Positions 17,531-27,189 are shown, numbered from the stretch's first letter. The stretch: DNA of 64,000 nucleotides from Pleomorphovibrio marinus (GCF_003347495.1 NZ_QCXY01000005.1:124001-188000); one strand, 5' to 3'. The notes: generated from the letters alone by a model not told the origin. Program-made: numbers and translations.

Positions 17531-20500
17531 ATGGAGCTGATAAAAGCATCACTTAGAAAACCCATATCCGTCATGGTCATCATGTTGGCTTTAGGGTTTT
17601 TCTCTTTCCTGACCATTCAAACCATGCCCATAGATATATTCCCCAAGGTAGGGATACCTACTATCTACGTGGCCCAACCTTATGGGGGGATGTCGCCGGA
17701 ACAGATGGAGGGGTACCTAAGCTCCATCTATGAACAGCATTTCATCTACATTACCGGGATCAGTAATATGGAATCCCGCTCTATTCAGGGAATGTCCCTC
17801 ATAAAACTGGAGTTTCATGAGGGTACGGACATGGCCGAATCCATGGCTCAGGTAGTTGCCCAGGTAAATCGTGCCGGCGGTAAAATGCCTCCAGGCACAA
17901 TTGCTCCTTTTGTGGTGAGATACGATGCTGGCAATGTCCCTGTAGGCCAATTGGTTTTCAGTAGTGACTCCCGAAGCCTTCCTGAAATCCAAGACCAGGC
18001 AGTAAAGTGGGTCAGGCCCATGTTTTCTTCCCTGCCAGGAGTTTCCTCCCCCCCTCCTGTCGGAGGAAACCAAAGATCTATTGTCATTGACATCGATCCC
18101 GAAAAATTGAAGAGCTATCGGCTATCCACTGAGGATGTGGTAGAAGCCTTGGCTCAGGGAAATTTGCTCACCCCCTCTGGGAGTATAAGGATAAACGACA
18201 CAGAGTACCTCACCAAACCCAACTCGGTGGTAAAGGATTACCAAGAACTGGAAAACATCCCTATCCACCTCAACCATGGGCCTTCGGTATACCTCAAAGA
18301 CCTGGCAGAAGTAAAAAACAGTGCAGACATCACCACAGGTTATGCTTTGGTTAACGGTAAGCGTTCTGTCTACATACCCGTTACCAAAAGAGCAGATGCA
18401 TCCACCTGGACCGTAGTAAAAAATGTAAAAAATGCATTACCCAGGATGCGAGAGGCTGTTCCAGAGGATATAAACATAGATTTTGCTTTTGACCAGTCCG
18501 GGTATGTGATCCGATCATTGAGAAATATCGGTATAGAGGCACTTATTGCAGCTATCCTGACAGGTACCATGGTGATCTTGTTTTTGGGGGACTGGAGAAG
18601 TGGATTGATTGTGGTAATGACCATCCCACTAGCCTTATTGACCTCCACCGTGTTTTTAAATCTTTCTGGTCAGACGCTCAATATTATGACCCTGGTGGGA
18701 TTGGCATTATCCATTGGGGTATTGGTGGATGAGGCCACCGTGACCATGGAAAATGTATTTAGGCACCTTGAAATGGGGAAAAGTAAAGCCAAGGCAATTA
18801 TTGATGGCACCAGGGAAATCGTGATTCCTAAATTACTTATAGTTTTTAGTATCCTGGCCGTGTTTGTACCCTCTTTCTTTATGTCCGGGGTGCCAAGATC
18901 CATGTTTGTGCCCCTCTCATTGGCGGTTGGTTTTGCCATGATCGCCTCCTTTTTGCTTTCCCAATCTTTTGTACCTGTTATGGGAAATTGGCTGCTTAAG
19001 GAAGAAAAGCTCAAGACCCTGGCGGAAAAACAGACTTCGGGAAAGTTTATGCGCTTTCTGGAACGCTATAAAAGAATCTTGAACACCAACCTGCAAAAAA
19101 GTAAAATACTGGTGGCCCTATACTTTTTAATCGGAATAGCAGGAACTGTGGGACTTTACCTTCTAATTGGAACCGAAATCTTCCCTAAGGTGGATGCCGG
19201 CCAATTCCAAATGCGGCTTACTGCTAAAGAAGGTACAAGAATTGAAAAAACCGAACAGATTACCCAGGAAGTATTCCAGGAACTCTATGACCTGGTGGGT
19301 AGAGAAAATGTGGAAATCAGCTCGGGTTATGTGGGGATAATTCCATCGGCTTACCCAGCCTCTACCACGTATATTTGGAACAGTGGCCCTCAAGTTGCCA
19401 CCATGACTGTAAAGTTGAGAGATGGTTCAGGCATAAAAGTGGAGGCACTCAAGGAAAATTTAAGAGCCCGTGTCAAAGAGAAGTTCCCAACGCTCAAGCT
19501 TTCCTTTGAACCTGCCGACATTGTGGATCAAGTAATGAGTATGGGTGCCAATGCTCCCATCGAAATCTCCCTTACTGGCAAGGACATCAAAGAAACTAGG
19601 GAATATGCCAACAAAGTAAAAAAAGAGCTGGAAAAAATAGCTTATCTAAGGGATATTCAAATCCCCCAACCCTTGGATTATCCTACCCTTGAAGTAGCCA
19701 TAGACCGCATCAAGGCGGGGCAATTGGGACTTTCCTCTGCTGATATAAGCAAATCCATGATTTCGGCCACCAATTCCTCCAGGTTTACCCGTCCCGTTTA
19801 TTGGCTGGAGGAATCCTCCGGAAACTCTTATCAAGTACAGGTGGAAATACCTCAATACCGAATGAACAGTGAAATGGAGTTGGCCAATATCTTTTTGCCC
19901 CAGAGGGGTCAGACGAATAACGTATTGGGGGATGTGGCCTCCATCACCACCACTTATTCCCCTGGAGAGGTAACTCGGTTGAATCAGCAGAGGATGGTTT
20001 CTGTAACTGCCAACCTTCACGAAAAGTCCATTGGGGATGCAAGAAGAGACCTAAATAAGGCCATATCCAATGCCGGAGAGCGGCCTAGAGGGGTCAATCT
20101 TAGTATCAGGGGGCAAATGGAGTTTTTGGACGATACCCTTTCCGAACTGCAAACAGGAATTATAGTGGCTATCCTGGTTATCTTTCTGATGCTTGCTATA
20201 AACTTTCAGTCCTTTAAGGCTGCCCTTTCCACACTTTCCACCCTTCCGGCAGTGGCAATTGGGTCTCTTGGCTTTCTACTTCTTTTTGGAGCCACTCTCA
20301 ATATTCAATCCTATATGGGATTGATTATGGCCTTGGGTGTGTCTGTAGCGAATGCCATCCTTTTCACCACTTTTGCGGAAAAAAGCAGAAAGGAACAGGG
20401 AAGCGCTTATACCGCTGCGCAAAAAGCTGCCGAAAGTCGGATACGCCCCATTTTAATGACCAGTATTTCTATGGTCGTGGGATTAATACCACTTGCCTTG

Positions 20501-20677
20501 GGCGGGGATCAAACCGCTCCTTTGGGAATAGCAGTGATTGGCGGATTGTTGTTTTCCACTATCACCACCCTTTTGGTGATGCCTGCCACCTATTCCTTGT
20601 TAATGAAAAATGCCAATACCTCATCCGTTTCCCTTGATCCTTATGACAGTCAAAGCAATTATTATGAAAATAAATAA
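17531..20677 (+). CDS. RND-family efflux pump, inner-membrane subunit
   Basis: 1048 aa, full length for the AcrB/HAE family: 12 membrane spans in two halves with two large periplasmic loops. Seen: the first span (KPISVMVIMLALGFFSFLTI), the porter start (YGGMSPEQMEG), a helix-4 motif LSIGVLVDEATVTMENV and the helix-10 to 12 segment (GGDQTAPLGIAVIGGLLFST). The proton-relay pair is Asp-Glu (about residue 400) instead of the Asp-Asp of AcrB. Uses proton flow to export hydrophobic compounds or metals; the substrate is unknown. Flanked by its TolC partner and adaptor. Confidence 0.94.
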   Translation: MELIKASLRKPISVMVIMLALGFFSFLTIQTMPIDIFPKVGIPTIYVAQPYGGMSPEQMEGYLSSIYEQHFIYITGISNMESRSIQGMSLIKLEFHEGTDMAESMAQVVAQVNRAGGKMPPGTIAPFVVRYDAGNVPVGQLVFSSDSRSLPEIQDQAVKWVRPMFSSLPGVSSPPPVGGNQRSIVIDIDPEKLKSYRLSTEDVVEALAQGNLLTPSGSIRINDTEYLTKPNSVVKDYQELENIPIHLNHGPSVYLKDLAEVKNSADITTGYALVNGKRSVYIPVTKRADASTWTVVKNVKNALPRMREAVPEDINIDFAFDQSGYVIRSLRNIGIEALIAAILTGTMVILFLGDWRSGLIVVMTIPLALLTSTVFLNLSGQTLNIMTLVGLALSIGVLVDEATVTMENVFRHLEMGKSKAKAIIDGTREIVIPKLLIVFSILAVFVPSFFMSGVPRSMFVPLSLAVGFAMIASFLLSQSFVPVMGNWLLKEEKLKTLAEKQTSGKFMRFLERYKRILNTNLQKSKILVALYFLIGIAGTVGLYLLIGTEIFPKVDAGQFQMRLTAKEGTRIEKTEQITQEVFQELYDLVGRENVEISSGYVGIIPSAYPASTTYIWNSGPQVATMTVKLRDGSGIKVEALKENLRARVKEKFPTLKLSFEPADIVDQVMSMGANAPIEISLTGKDIKETREYANKVKKELEKIAYLRDIQIPQPLDYPTLEVAIDRIKAGQLGLSSADISKSMISATNSSRFTRPVYWLEESSGNSYQVQVEIPQYRMNSEMELANIFLPQRGQTNNVLGDVASITTTYSPGEVTRLNQQRMVSVTANLHEKSIGDARRDLNKAISNAGERPRGVNLSIRGQMEFLDDTLSELQTGIIVAILVIFLMLAINFQSFKAALSTLSTLPAVAIGSLGFLLLFGATLNIQSYMGLIMALGVSVANAILFTTFAEKSRKEQGSAYTAAQKAAESRIRPILMTSISMVVGLIPLALGGDQTAPLGIAVIGGLLFSTITTLLVMPATYSLLMKNANTSSVSLDPYDSQSNYYENK

Positions 20678-21806
20678 GCCTTATCCACTACTACTAATCT
20701 GTGCCATCCCTTGGCTGCATTTTTCCTGTGGTTCCGGGGATTCCGGAGGAACCACTGCCCAAGAAACAGAGGAACGCTTCGAGGTTTTCACCTTGAAAAA
20801 ATCCACTCTAGCAGGAAATTTCAGTTTGCCAGGTGAGCTTAAGCCCTTTGAAGCAGTAAACATCTATCCTAAAGCTAGTGGGTTTGTGAGAAAAGTAAAT
20901 GTGGACAGGGGAAGCAGGGTGAAAAAAAACGAAGTGCTTGCAGAAATTGATGCACCTGAAATAGTTGCTGAAATGGCTGCGGCCAAGGCTGGTTCCCAAG
21001 CAGCTGAAGGAGAGGTGTTAAAACAAAAAGCCTTATGGGAAACCAGTAAGGACCATTATGAACGCATGCTTAAAACTTCCCAAACCCCAGGCGCCATATC
21101 CCAAGGGGATATGCTTCAGGTAAGTAACAAAATGCGCGAGGACAGCTCCTTGTACGTGGCCGCTCAAAGTCAATTAGAAGCTAGTAGGTCATTATTGCGT
21201 GCCAGTGAGCAAATGGCTGCTTACCTGACCATAAGGGCTCCGTTTGATGGAGTTATCACTGAAAGAAACGTTCATACCGGAACCTTTATTAGCCAGCAAG
21301 GAAGTGAAAACAAGGAGCCCATGTTTCGTCTGGAAATGACCCAAAAACTACGACTTGAAATCCCCGTACCCGAAGCATTTGCCGGCTTGGATTTTCAAGG
21401 AGACAGTGTGAATTTTGAGGTCAACACAAGACCTGGTACCATGCACAAGGCGGTCATCACCCGTCAAGCAGGTGGACTAAGGCCCCAAACACGTACCGAA
21501 ATGATAGAAGCTGACATTGTTAACCAGGATTTATCCTTATTGGGTGGCAGTTTTGCTCAGGTCAATCTCAACTACCATAAAGAAAACACCTATATTATTC
21601 CTACTTCTGCCCTGGTAAGTAACCTTGAGGATAGGTTTGTTGTAAGGGTAGTAGAAAAACAAGCGGAAAGGGTTTCTGTACGTAGGGGGCTTCTCTATAA
21701 AGACGAAGTGGAAGTATTTGGAAATTTAAGGGAGGGGGATCAGCTACTGCTTTCTCCCCCAGACAATATCCAAACCGGCCAGACCGTCCAGATAAGTGCA
21801 CCATGA
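20664..21806 (+). CDS. RND efflux periplasmic adaptor (HlyD/MFP family), lipoprotein
   Basis: I chose the ATG at 20664 (380 aa) over an in-frame ATG at 20610, because it gives a proper lipoprotein signal (LLLICAIPWLHFSC, lipobox Cys). It overlaps the pump gene by 14 bases, indicating coupling. Domain order is membrane-fusion type: a lipoyl-like half (VNIYPKASGFVRKVNVDRGS), a coiled-coil hairpin (about residues 85-175), the second lipoyl half (YLTIRAPFDGVITERNVHTG) and a beta-barrel. Links the pump to the TolC-family protein across the periplasm. Third gene of the operon, an uncommon TolC-pump-adaptor order. Confidence 0.92.
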   Translation: MKINKPYPLLLICAIPWLHFSCGSGDSGGTTAQETEERFEVFTLKKSTLAGNFSLPGELKPFEAVNIYPKASGFVRKVNVDRGSRVKKNEVLAEIDAPEIVAEMAAAKAGSQAAEGEVLKQKALWETSKDHYERMLKTSQTPGAISQGDMLQVSNKMREDSSLYVAAQSQLEASRSLLRASEQMAAYLTIRAPFDGVITERNVHTGTFISQQGSENKEPMFRLEMTQKLRLEIPVPEAFAGLDFQGDSVNFEVNTRPGTMHKAVITRQAGGLRPQTRTEMIEADIVNQDLSLLGGSFAQVNLNYHKENTYIIPTSALVSNLEDRFVVRVVEKQAERVSVRRGLLYKDEVEVFGNLREGDQLLLSPPDNIQTGQTVQISAP

Positions 21807-21859
21807 TTTTTGAATGCCTCTTATATTGATTAACTTCATTTTACAAATAAACTTGGAAA

Positions 21860-22816
21860 ATGAGAGAGTCAAGAAGAAAATGGTTACGTATGGCGGGTCT
21901 CACGGGAATTGGCATTGCAGGGTATGGGCTGACTTTCTCCCAGTCCAGGGAGAATAGGCCTATTTCCAAAAAAAGCAATATCCCCAAAACTAACTTGAAG
22001 GAGAGGCAAATCCCTTCTTCTGGAGAAAACCTCCCAGTAGTGGGCTTAGGTACTTGGATTACCTTTGATGTAGGAAGTGCTGCTAAGGACAGGGATCCTT
22101 TAAGGGAAGTTTTGGGCCAAATGTACCAAAAAGGAGGCAAAGTGATCGATTCCTCTCCAATGTATGGAAAATCCGAAAGCGTAGTGGGAGAACTCTCTCA
22201 GGAAATGGAGTATCCGGATCATTTTTTCTATGCCACCAAGGTCTGGACAAGCGGCCGGGAGGCAGGTATCCGTCAAATGAGGGAGTCCTTGCAGAAAATG
22301 AATCGGAAGAGGATGGACCTCATGCAGGTGCATAATTTAGTGGATTACAAAACACACCTGAAAACACTTGAAGCATGGAAAAAAGAAGGACATATTCGAT
22401 ATATCGGGGTTACCCACTACACGGCTTCCTCCCATCCGCAGTTGGAGCAAATTGTAACTGCCAACCTAGTGGACTTTATACAGGTAAACTACTCCATGGT
22501 GGATAGAAACGCCGAAAAAAGACTGCTTCCTGCAGCCAAGGATCATGGTGTAGCAGTCATCATCAACAGGCCTTACTCCCAGGGGAGCTTATTTGGAAAA
22601 GTAAAAAACAAGCAACTTCCCGAATGGTGTGAGGAATTTGGCATACAGTCCTGGGGACAATTTTTCTTGAAATACCTGTTGGGAAACGAAGCCGTGACCT
22701 GTGTGATACCCGGAACATCAAACCCCAGGCACCTGGTGGACAACATGGGGGCTGGTGTAGGTAAAATGCCCGATGAAGTTACCAGGAAAAAAATGTTGAA
22801 AATTATCGAAGCCTGA
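21860..22816 (+). CDS. Aldo/keto reductase with Tat-type signal
   Basis: 318 aa. The N-terminus MRESRRKWLRMAGLTGIGIA carries a twin-arginine pair before a hydrophobic stretch, so it is probably exported to the periplasm. The AKR barrel is shown by VIDSSPMYGKSE (Asp and Tyr of the tetrad), FFYATKVWT (Lys) and MDLMQVHN (His). IPGTSNPRHLVDNMGA is the usual NADPH-binding end. It reduces aldehydes or ketones, but an exported NADPH enzyme would be unusual, so the signal may be a remnant or the cofactor tightly bound. 53 bases after the adaptor gene; possibly part of that operon. Confidence 0.88.
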   Translation: MRESRRKWLRMAGLTGIGIAGYGLTFSQSRENRPISKKSNIPKTNLKERQIPSSGENLPVVGLGTWITFDVGSAAKDRDPLREVLGQMYQKGGKVIDSSPMYGKSESVVGELSQEMEYPDHFFYATKVWTSGREAGIRQMRESLQKMNRKRMDLMQVHNLVDYKTHLKTLEAWKKEGHIRYIGVTHYTASSHPQLEQIVTANLVDFIQVNYSMVDRNAEKRLLPAAKDHGVAVIINRPYSQGSLFGKVKNKQLPEWCEEFGIQSWGQFFLKYLLGNEAVTCVIPGTSNPRHLVDNMGAGVGKMPDEVTRKKMLKIIEA

Positions 22817-22951
22817 CCTTTTCAAAGCTAATACTTTTAGCTTCAATGGCAAGGAGAAACTATGTAGTAGTACTGCTTCCCGCAATACTTCTGATCACTC
22901 CCATCATCTTTTTGTAGGAGAGACTTCCATGATTGGCATTGGACAAATCAA

Positions 22952-23956
22952 TTAAAACCCATCACTATAAATCCCCACCATCAACGCATCAATAATCTTG
23001 GCTAATTCTTCCGGGGCGTGATTGACTTTAAGATATGCCTGATTGCTAGTATCCCCTGGCTCCCACTTGTTGGAGCCATCCTCTGCCACCACTACTTGGC
23101 CCCGCTCTTCTAATTCCCAATAGGCCTTCTCGGGAGATACGGCATATAAAATGGAAGCCTGGTCCCAGCTTTGCCTACCGGAGAAATTGTTATAAAGTTC
23201 ATAGGCCCTCCACAAAGGACTGTCTTCAGGAAGGTAATTCTTTAAAAAAAGCCCCCCAGTAATAATTTCCTGACCGATTTCCCATCCTGCAAAAACCACC
23301 CTGCCAGGCCAATTCTGCACAGAGTGGACCGTTGAGGCAGGATCAGGTCGGTAAAAATTTGCTTCTTTTCCTTCCGGGAAATGACCTCCCATGCAAGACC
23401 ATAATTTTACTTTTTTCGCCACCAGTTCTACTCCACTCAGATCACTGTAACTATCCGGGGAGGAATCCAAAAGCCTGGCAACATTGGTAAGGTGCCCGAT
23501 GCTGATAAGCACTACGCTGCTATCTTGGGCATTTGCCAAAAGCCTTCTGTAAACCTGCACAGCATCCTCCGCCTCCGCATACCTGGAAATTGCCGCAGGG
23601 AACTCTTGGGAAATTTGCCGGGTGTACCTAGAGTGGTTGTTAAGGGCAATTCCCGGTTCTACACCAATGGGAATATCGGGTCTCCCAAAATACTGATTGA
23701 TAGCACTGGTGCATCCCGGGGCGAAGGGATCGTCACTAGTGACAATCACTCCCATGATTTCTACTCTGCCGTGGTCCGCTAGTGTATGCAACATTGCCAA
23801 AGCCCCCACATCGTCAACGTCTGAATCGATGTCGGTGTCAAGGATTACATTAATACCCTGGGACTGGCTATAGCTTGGAAAAAACAAAATAATCAGCCCA
23901 AGAACCACCAGGGAAAGGGGTTTTCTAAGACAATTGGAGAGGAAGGTGGCTGTCAT
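22952..23956 (-). CDS. Exported inosine/uridine-preferring nucleoside hydrolase family protein
   Basis: 334 aa with a signal peptide (hydrophobic stretch about residues 14-33). The mature protein opens with VILDTDIDSDVDDVGALAML, the DxDxxxDD calcium-binding signature of nucleoside hydrolases. MGGHFPEGKEANF, AGWEIGQEIITG and SWDQASILYAV are further family segments, including the late Asp. The family cleaves the N-glycosidic bond of nucleosides; exported Bacteroidota members may serve nucleoside scavenging. Follows the VOC gene with a three-base gap, so the pair is an operon. Confidence 0.9.
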   Translation of the reverse strand: MTATFLSNCLRKPLSLVVLGLIILFFPSYSQSQGINVILDTDIDSDVDDVGALAMLHTLADHGRVEIMGVIVTSDDPFAPGCTSAINQYFGRPDIPIGVEPGIALNNHSRYTRQISQEFPAAISRYAEAEDAVQVYRRLLANAQDSSVVLISIGHLTNVARLLDSSPDSYSDLSGVELVAKKVKLWSCMGGHFPEGKEANFYRPDPASTVHSVQNWPGRVVFAGWEIGQEIITGGLFLKNYLPEDSPLWRAYELYNNFSGRQSWDQASILYAVSPEKAYWELEERGQVVVAEDGSNKWEPGDTSNQAYLKVNHAPEELAKIIDALMVGIYSDGF

Positions 23957-23959
23957 TTT

Positions 23960-24346
23960 TCAGCTTAGCATTGGGGTTGCCCTCTTGCAGAGCTGTATAC
24001 ATATCCCCCATGGATCTCTAAGCATCACCAAGCGAGAACCATCCGGCAAGGTGTCGTCAGAAACTTCTTCCGCACCATTTGCAACCAACCTATCCCGATC
24101 AGCCGTGGGGTTTTCTGATACGAATGCTAAGTGGACCATTAAAGGATTCATTTTCTCAAATTCCAAAACTGGGGCTTTGTCATTATGGTAAAGTTCCACC
24201 ATTACCTTTCCACTGTCATCCGCAAGGAAAGTCATGTAGGGTGGCTCAGCCATCTTTCTCACCACCCGAAGTCCCAAGTGCTTTTCGTACCAATCTGACA
24301 AGGCTTGCGGGTGCGTCACGTTTAAGGCAAAATGTTCTATCTTCAT
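23960..24346 (-). CDS. VOC (glyoxalase/bleomycin-resistance) family protein
   Basis: 128 aa. MKIEHFALNVTHPQALSDWY opens a vicinal-oxygen-chelate fold, with a matching second half (PLMVHLAFVSENPTADRDRL) that carries His and the end MLRDPWGICIQLCKR. Metal ligand candidates are His5, a Glu in MVELYH, His in VHLAF and a late acidic or polar residue. Members are lyases, isomerases or dioxygenases; the activity cannot be named. First gene of a pair with the nucleoside hydrolase. Confidence 0.88.
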   Translation of the reverse strand: MKIEHFALNVTHPQALSDWYEKHLGLRVVRKMAEPPYMTFLADDSGKVMVELYHNDKAPVLEFEKMNPLMVHLAFVSENPTADRDRLVANGAEEVSDDTLPDGSRLVMLRDPWGICIQLCKRATPMLS

Positions 24347-24365
24347 AATCTAGGATTTGAATAAA

Positions 24366-24408
24366 AAAGCCTCCGCCCAAGAATTCTATTCGAGGGTGGA
24401 AGGCTTTC
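24366..24408 (-). terminator. Hairpin downstream of the exported MocA-family gene
   Basis: AAAGCCTCCGCCC pairs imperfectly with GGGTGGAAGGCTTT across an 18-base loop. On the minus strand it is followed by TTTTTTATTC, so it fits a rho-independent terminator for the gene ending at 24418. Confidence 0.6.
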
Positions 24409-24417
24409 TTGGTTTGT

Positions 24418-25815
24418 TTAGGACCTATCTGCACTGGGTTTGATCTCAGTAAGATTTTCGATTCTTACTGGGCCCTTGCTTTCAATGGAGTTTCTGGCAG
24501 CAACGCCAATCAAAACCGACATAATCCCGTCCCTGAGCCCTGCAGCATGCTTGAAAGGATCATCCGCATCAGGGTTTTTGAATATTTTGTCGTGCAACCT
24601 TCGGTCACCGCCACCATGGCCTCCCCTTTCACTTAAAACATTAATGATTTTGGGCTCTTCGAAGTTTTTATGAACCACCAATGGCTCTTGGTTCATGTCA
24701 TCAGGTGTTTGGTCCATTTCAGCTGCATGTAGAGCCTCTTGGTCCAAATTATCCTTACTCATAAACGGTATGTCCAACCATGCATCTATCCTGCCGTTTT
24801 GACCATTGAATGCAATTTTCCATCCCTCGTAAGGGCTATAGGTAGTAAGGGAATAGTTAACCACCGCATTATTGGCATATTTGATATTGGCAGACATTTT
24901 ATCAAAGATATCTATTTCATGCCTATATACACAACCATCCCGAATGTATCCGTCATGATCTTCATGTTTTACATAGAGGTTCATGTCATGTTGGCTCTTG
25001 GTGACATCCCAGTAATACTTGCAATCCGACTTGTGTTCACAAGACCTGCAACTTTTCCCCCTGAAAGGCCCATTGCTGCCGTAATGCTCCAAATCCCCAT
25101 AGGCAAACACTTCCTCTGGGTCGGAATCCAACCACCAATTGAGCAGGTCAAAGTGGTGGGTGGCTTTGTGTACCCACAGTGTACCTCCATTTTCGGCCAC
25201 TCCGTGCCATCTCCTGAAATAGGATGCCCCGTGATGGATATTCAGATACCAATGAAAATCCACAGAGGTAATCTCCCCTACTTCCTTGGTTTGGATCAGT
25301 TCTTTGATTTTGGTAATATAAGGGCTCCATCGGTAGTTAAAACCTACGATTAGTTTTTTGTCAGAACGCTTTTCTGCTTCCAGTATTTCCTGGCATTTCT
25401 TCTCATCAGTGGTTAATGGTTTCTCAGTAAGGACATCGATACCTGCATCCAGCCCTTTAATAATAAACTCATGGTGGGTGGAGTCCTTGGTGGTCACTAT
25501 CAACAAGTCAGGCTTGACCTCCTGCATCATCTTGTCAAAATCCACAAAGGTAGGACAGGACACGCCCATATACTGCTTACCGAATTCAAGTCTTCCAGGG
25601 TTAATGTCGCTTAGACCCACAAATTCCAGAATTTCAGGATATTGTTCCACCAATCTTTTTCCCCAGAAGGAAATTCCCCTTACACCGGTGCCTACTAAGG
25701 CAACTCTAAGTTTTCTGTTCATGCCAAATCCCGTAAGTGGAGGGGCAAATGCCGTACCCGCTGCCAGCATACTGACCGAGTATAGAAATGATCTTCTCGA
25801 AAATTTATTTTCCAT
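24418..25815 (-). CDS. Tat-exported Gfo/Idh/MocA-family oxidoreductase
   Basis: 465 aa from the ATG at 25815, chosen over an upstream in-frame Met at 25887 because it yields a Tat signal (KFSRRSFLYSVSMLAAGTAF). The NAD(P)-binding half has VALVGTGVRGISFW and the catalytic-type TEKPLTTDEK. The C-terminal sheet domain includes a cysteine cluster (CRSCEHKSDC) that may hold zinc or form disulfides. The family oxidises or reduces sugars, inositols or their derivatives, or cleaves glycosides using bound NAD; an exported member with bound cofactor is most likely. Divergent from the cytoplasmic relative at 26188. Confidence 0.9.
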   Translation of the reverse strand: MENKFSRRSFLYSVSMLAAGTAFAPPLTGFGMNRKLRVALVGTGVRGISFWGKRLVEQYPEILEFVGLSDINPGRLEFGKQYMGVSCPTFVDFDKMMQEVKPDLLIVTTKDSTHHEFIIKGLDAGIDVLTEKPLTTDEKKCQEILEAEKRSDKKLIVGFNYRWSPYITKIKELIQTKEVGEITSVDFHWYLNIHHGASYFRRWHGVAENGGTLWVHKATHHFDLLNWWLDSDPEEVFAYGDLEHYGSNGPFRGKSCRSCEHKSDCKYYWDVTKSQHDMNLYVKHEDHDGYIRDGCVYRHEIDIFDKMSANIKYANNAVVNYSLTTYSPYEGWKIAFNGQNGRIDAWLDIPFMSKDNLDQEALHAAEMDQTPDDMNQEPLVVHKNFEEPKIINVLSERGGHGGGDRRLHDKIFKNPDADDPFKHAAGLRDGIMSVLIGVAARNSIESKGPVRIENLTEIKPSADRS

Positions 25816-26187
25816 AATACGCTTATTAATAACGGTTGAGTCTATTTGGATACCCAAAACCCCAAGGTCTTGCGCAATCGATTGCATTATAGGGAGAATT
25901 TACTTTTTTTCAAAAATTGATAATCAGGAAAAAATTGAAAAAACAGAAAACAATTTAAAATATTATACCGATTAATTAACTTATGAATCCAAAAATTCTT
26001 TTTTCTGCCAAAAATAGGAGTTCAGCAATTGTTTATTTCGTAAAAACCGTGAACGCGAAATATCCAAGTTAAAGTTATTTATAATTAGTTTTAATACAAA
26101 CAAGGCTAATGGCCGTATTCATGGTTTAAATCCATTATTTTGGGAAATATTTCACCAACTTACCATTGAAAATAAACCTTGATCTTT
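25816..26187. other. Divergent intergenic region between two MocA-family genes
   Basis: 372 bases, strongly AT-rich towards the right. Apart from a 12-base palindrome at 25874-25885 I see no gene, clear promoter match or RNA. Confidence 0.6.
25874..25885. promoter_or_regulatory. Candidate LacI-family operator palindrome
   Basis: Perfect palindrome GCAATCGATTGC, with the central CG and AAT/ATT arms usual for LacI/GalR-type operators. It lies 59 bases upstream of the ATG of the exported MocA-family gene (25815), a place suited to repression. No LacI-type regulator gene is in the window, so the assignment rests on sequence form only. Confidence 0.4.
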
Positions 26188-27189
26188 ATGAAAAGTATTA
26201 AATGGGGGGTGCTTGGGGCAGCCAAAATCGCTAGGGAAAAAGTAATCCCCGCCATGCAGGGAAGTCAGCTCCATATTATTCATGGACTTGCTTCAAGAGA
26301 TGCAAAGAAAGCCGAAATTACGGCAAAGGAATTGGGCATACCCGTTCATTATGGATCTTATGAAGCTCTAATTGACGACCCGGAAATAGATGCTGTTTAC
26401 AACCCCTTACCCAACGACCTTCACGTGTTTTACACCAAAAAATGCATAGAGGCTGGTAAGCATGTTTTATGTGAAAAGCCCCTGGCACTGAAATCCGAAG
26501 AGATCCTGGACTTGATAAAGGCAAGAGATAAGCATAAAGTAAAAGTGGGTGAAGCCTTTATGGTGGCCTCAAACCCGCAGTGGATCAAAGCTAGGGAAAT
26601 TGTCAATAGTGGAGAACTGGGAACCCTGAAAAGTATTCAGGGGTTTTTCAGCTATCACAACATAATGCCTGACAATATCCGGAATATTTCCGAAAATGGT
26701 GGTGGGGGCGTTTGGGACATAGGTTGTTACCCTGTTTTTACCTCCCGGTTTGTGTTGGGAAAGGAGCCGGAAAGGCTTGCTGCTTTATTGGATTATGACC
26801 CTAACTTTGGCACGGACCGACTGGGGGCGGTGCTTATCCAATACCCTAGTGTACAAATGAACTTTTCCATAAGCACACAACTGATGCCCTATCAAAGGAT
26901 GATGTTTTTCGGGGATAAAAAGGCACTGGAAGTCCGTATCCCTTTCAATGCTCCCTCCGACGAGCCAAATGAGCTACCCCTTCACCATGGGGACATCCTT
27001 CACCATGAAGTGGAGATAATTAGAATGCCCATCAGCAATCAATACACCCGACAAGGAGAGGATTTCTCCAAGGCCATCTTAGAGGATGGCGATGTACCGG
27101 TAAGCCTGGAAAATGCCTACCGGAACACCAAGGTGCTGGAGGCCATTTTCAAAGCTGCTAAGGAAAAAAGGTGGGTGGACTTAGCTTAA
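26188..27189 (+). CDS. Gfo/Idh/MocA-family oxidoreductase, cytoplasmic
   Basis: 333 aa from the ATG at 26188; a TTG 9 bases earlier is in frame but less likely. WGVLGAAKIAREKVIPAM is the dinucleotide-binding start, HVLCEKPLAL the conserved EKP motif and GGGVWDIGCYPVF the active-site segment with the Asp/Gly pattern of dimeric dehydrogenase or glucose-fructose oxidoreductase-like members. No export signal. Uses NAD(P) on a sugar or polyol substrate. Its last nine bases overlap the 3' end of the convergent nagA. Confidence 0.92.
   Translation: MKSIKWGVLGAAKIAREKVIPAMQGSQLHIIHGLASRDAKKAEITAKELGIPVHYGSYEALIDDPEIDAVYNPLPNDLHVFYTKKCIEAGKHVLCEKPLALKSEEILDLIKARDKHKVKVGEAFMVASNPQWIKAREIVNSGELGTLKSIQGFFSYHNIMPDNIRNISENGGGGVWDIGCYPVFTSRFVLGKEPERLAALLDYDPNFGTDRLGAVLIQYPSVQMNFSISTQLMPYQRMMFFGDKKALEVRIPFNAPSDEPNELPLHHGDILHHEVEIIRMPISNQYTRQGEDFSKAILEDGDVPVSLENAYRNTKVLEAIFKAAKEKRWVDLA

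Noticed and set aside
24739-25353. 204-codon plus-strand frame opposite the exported MocA-family gene
   Set aside because: Shadow of a clear oxidoreductase gene; low-complexity translation with no signal or motif.
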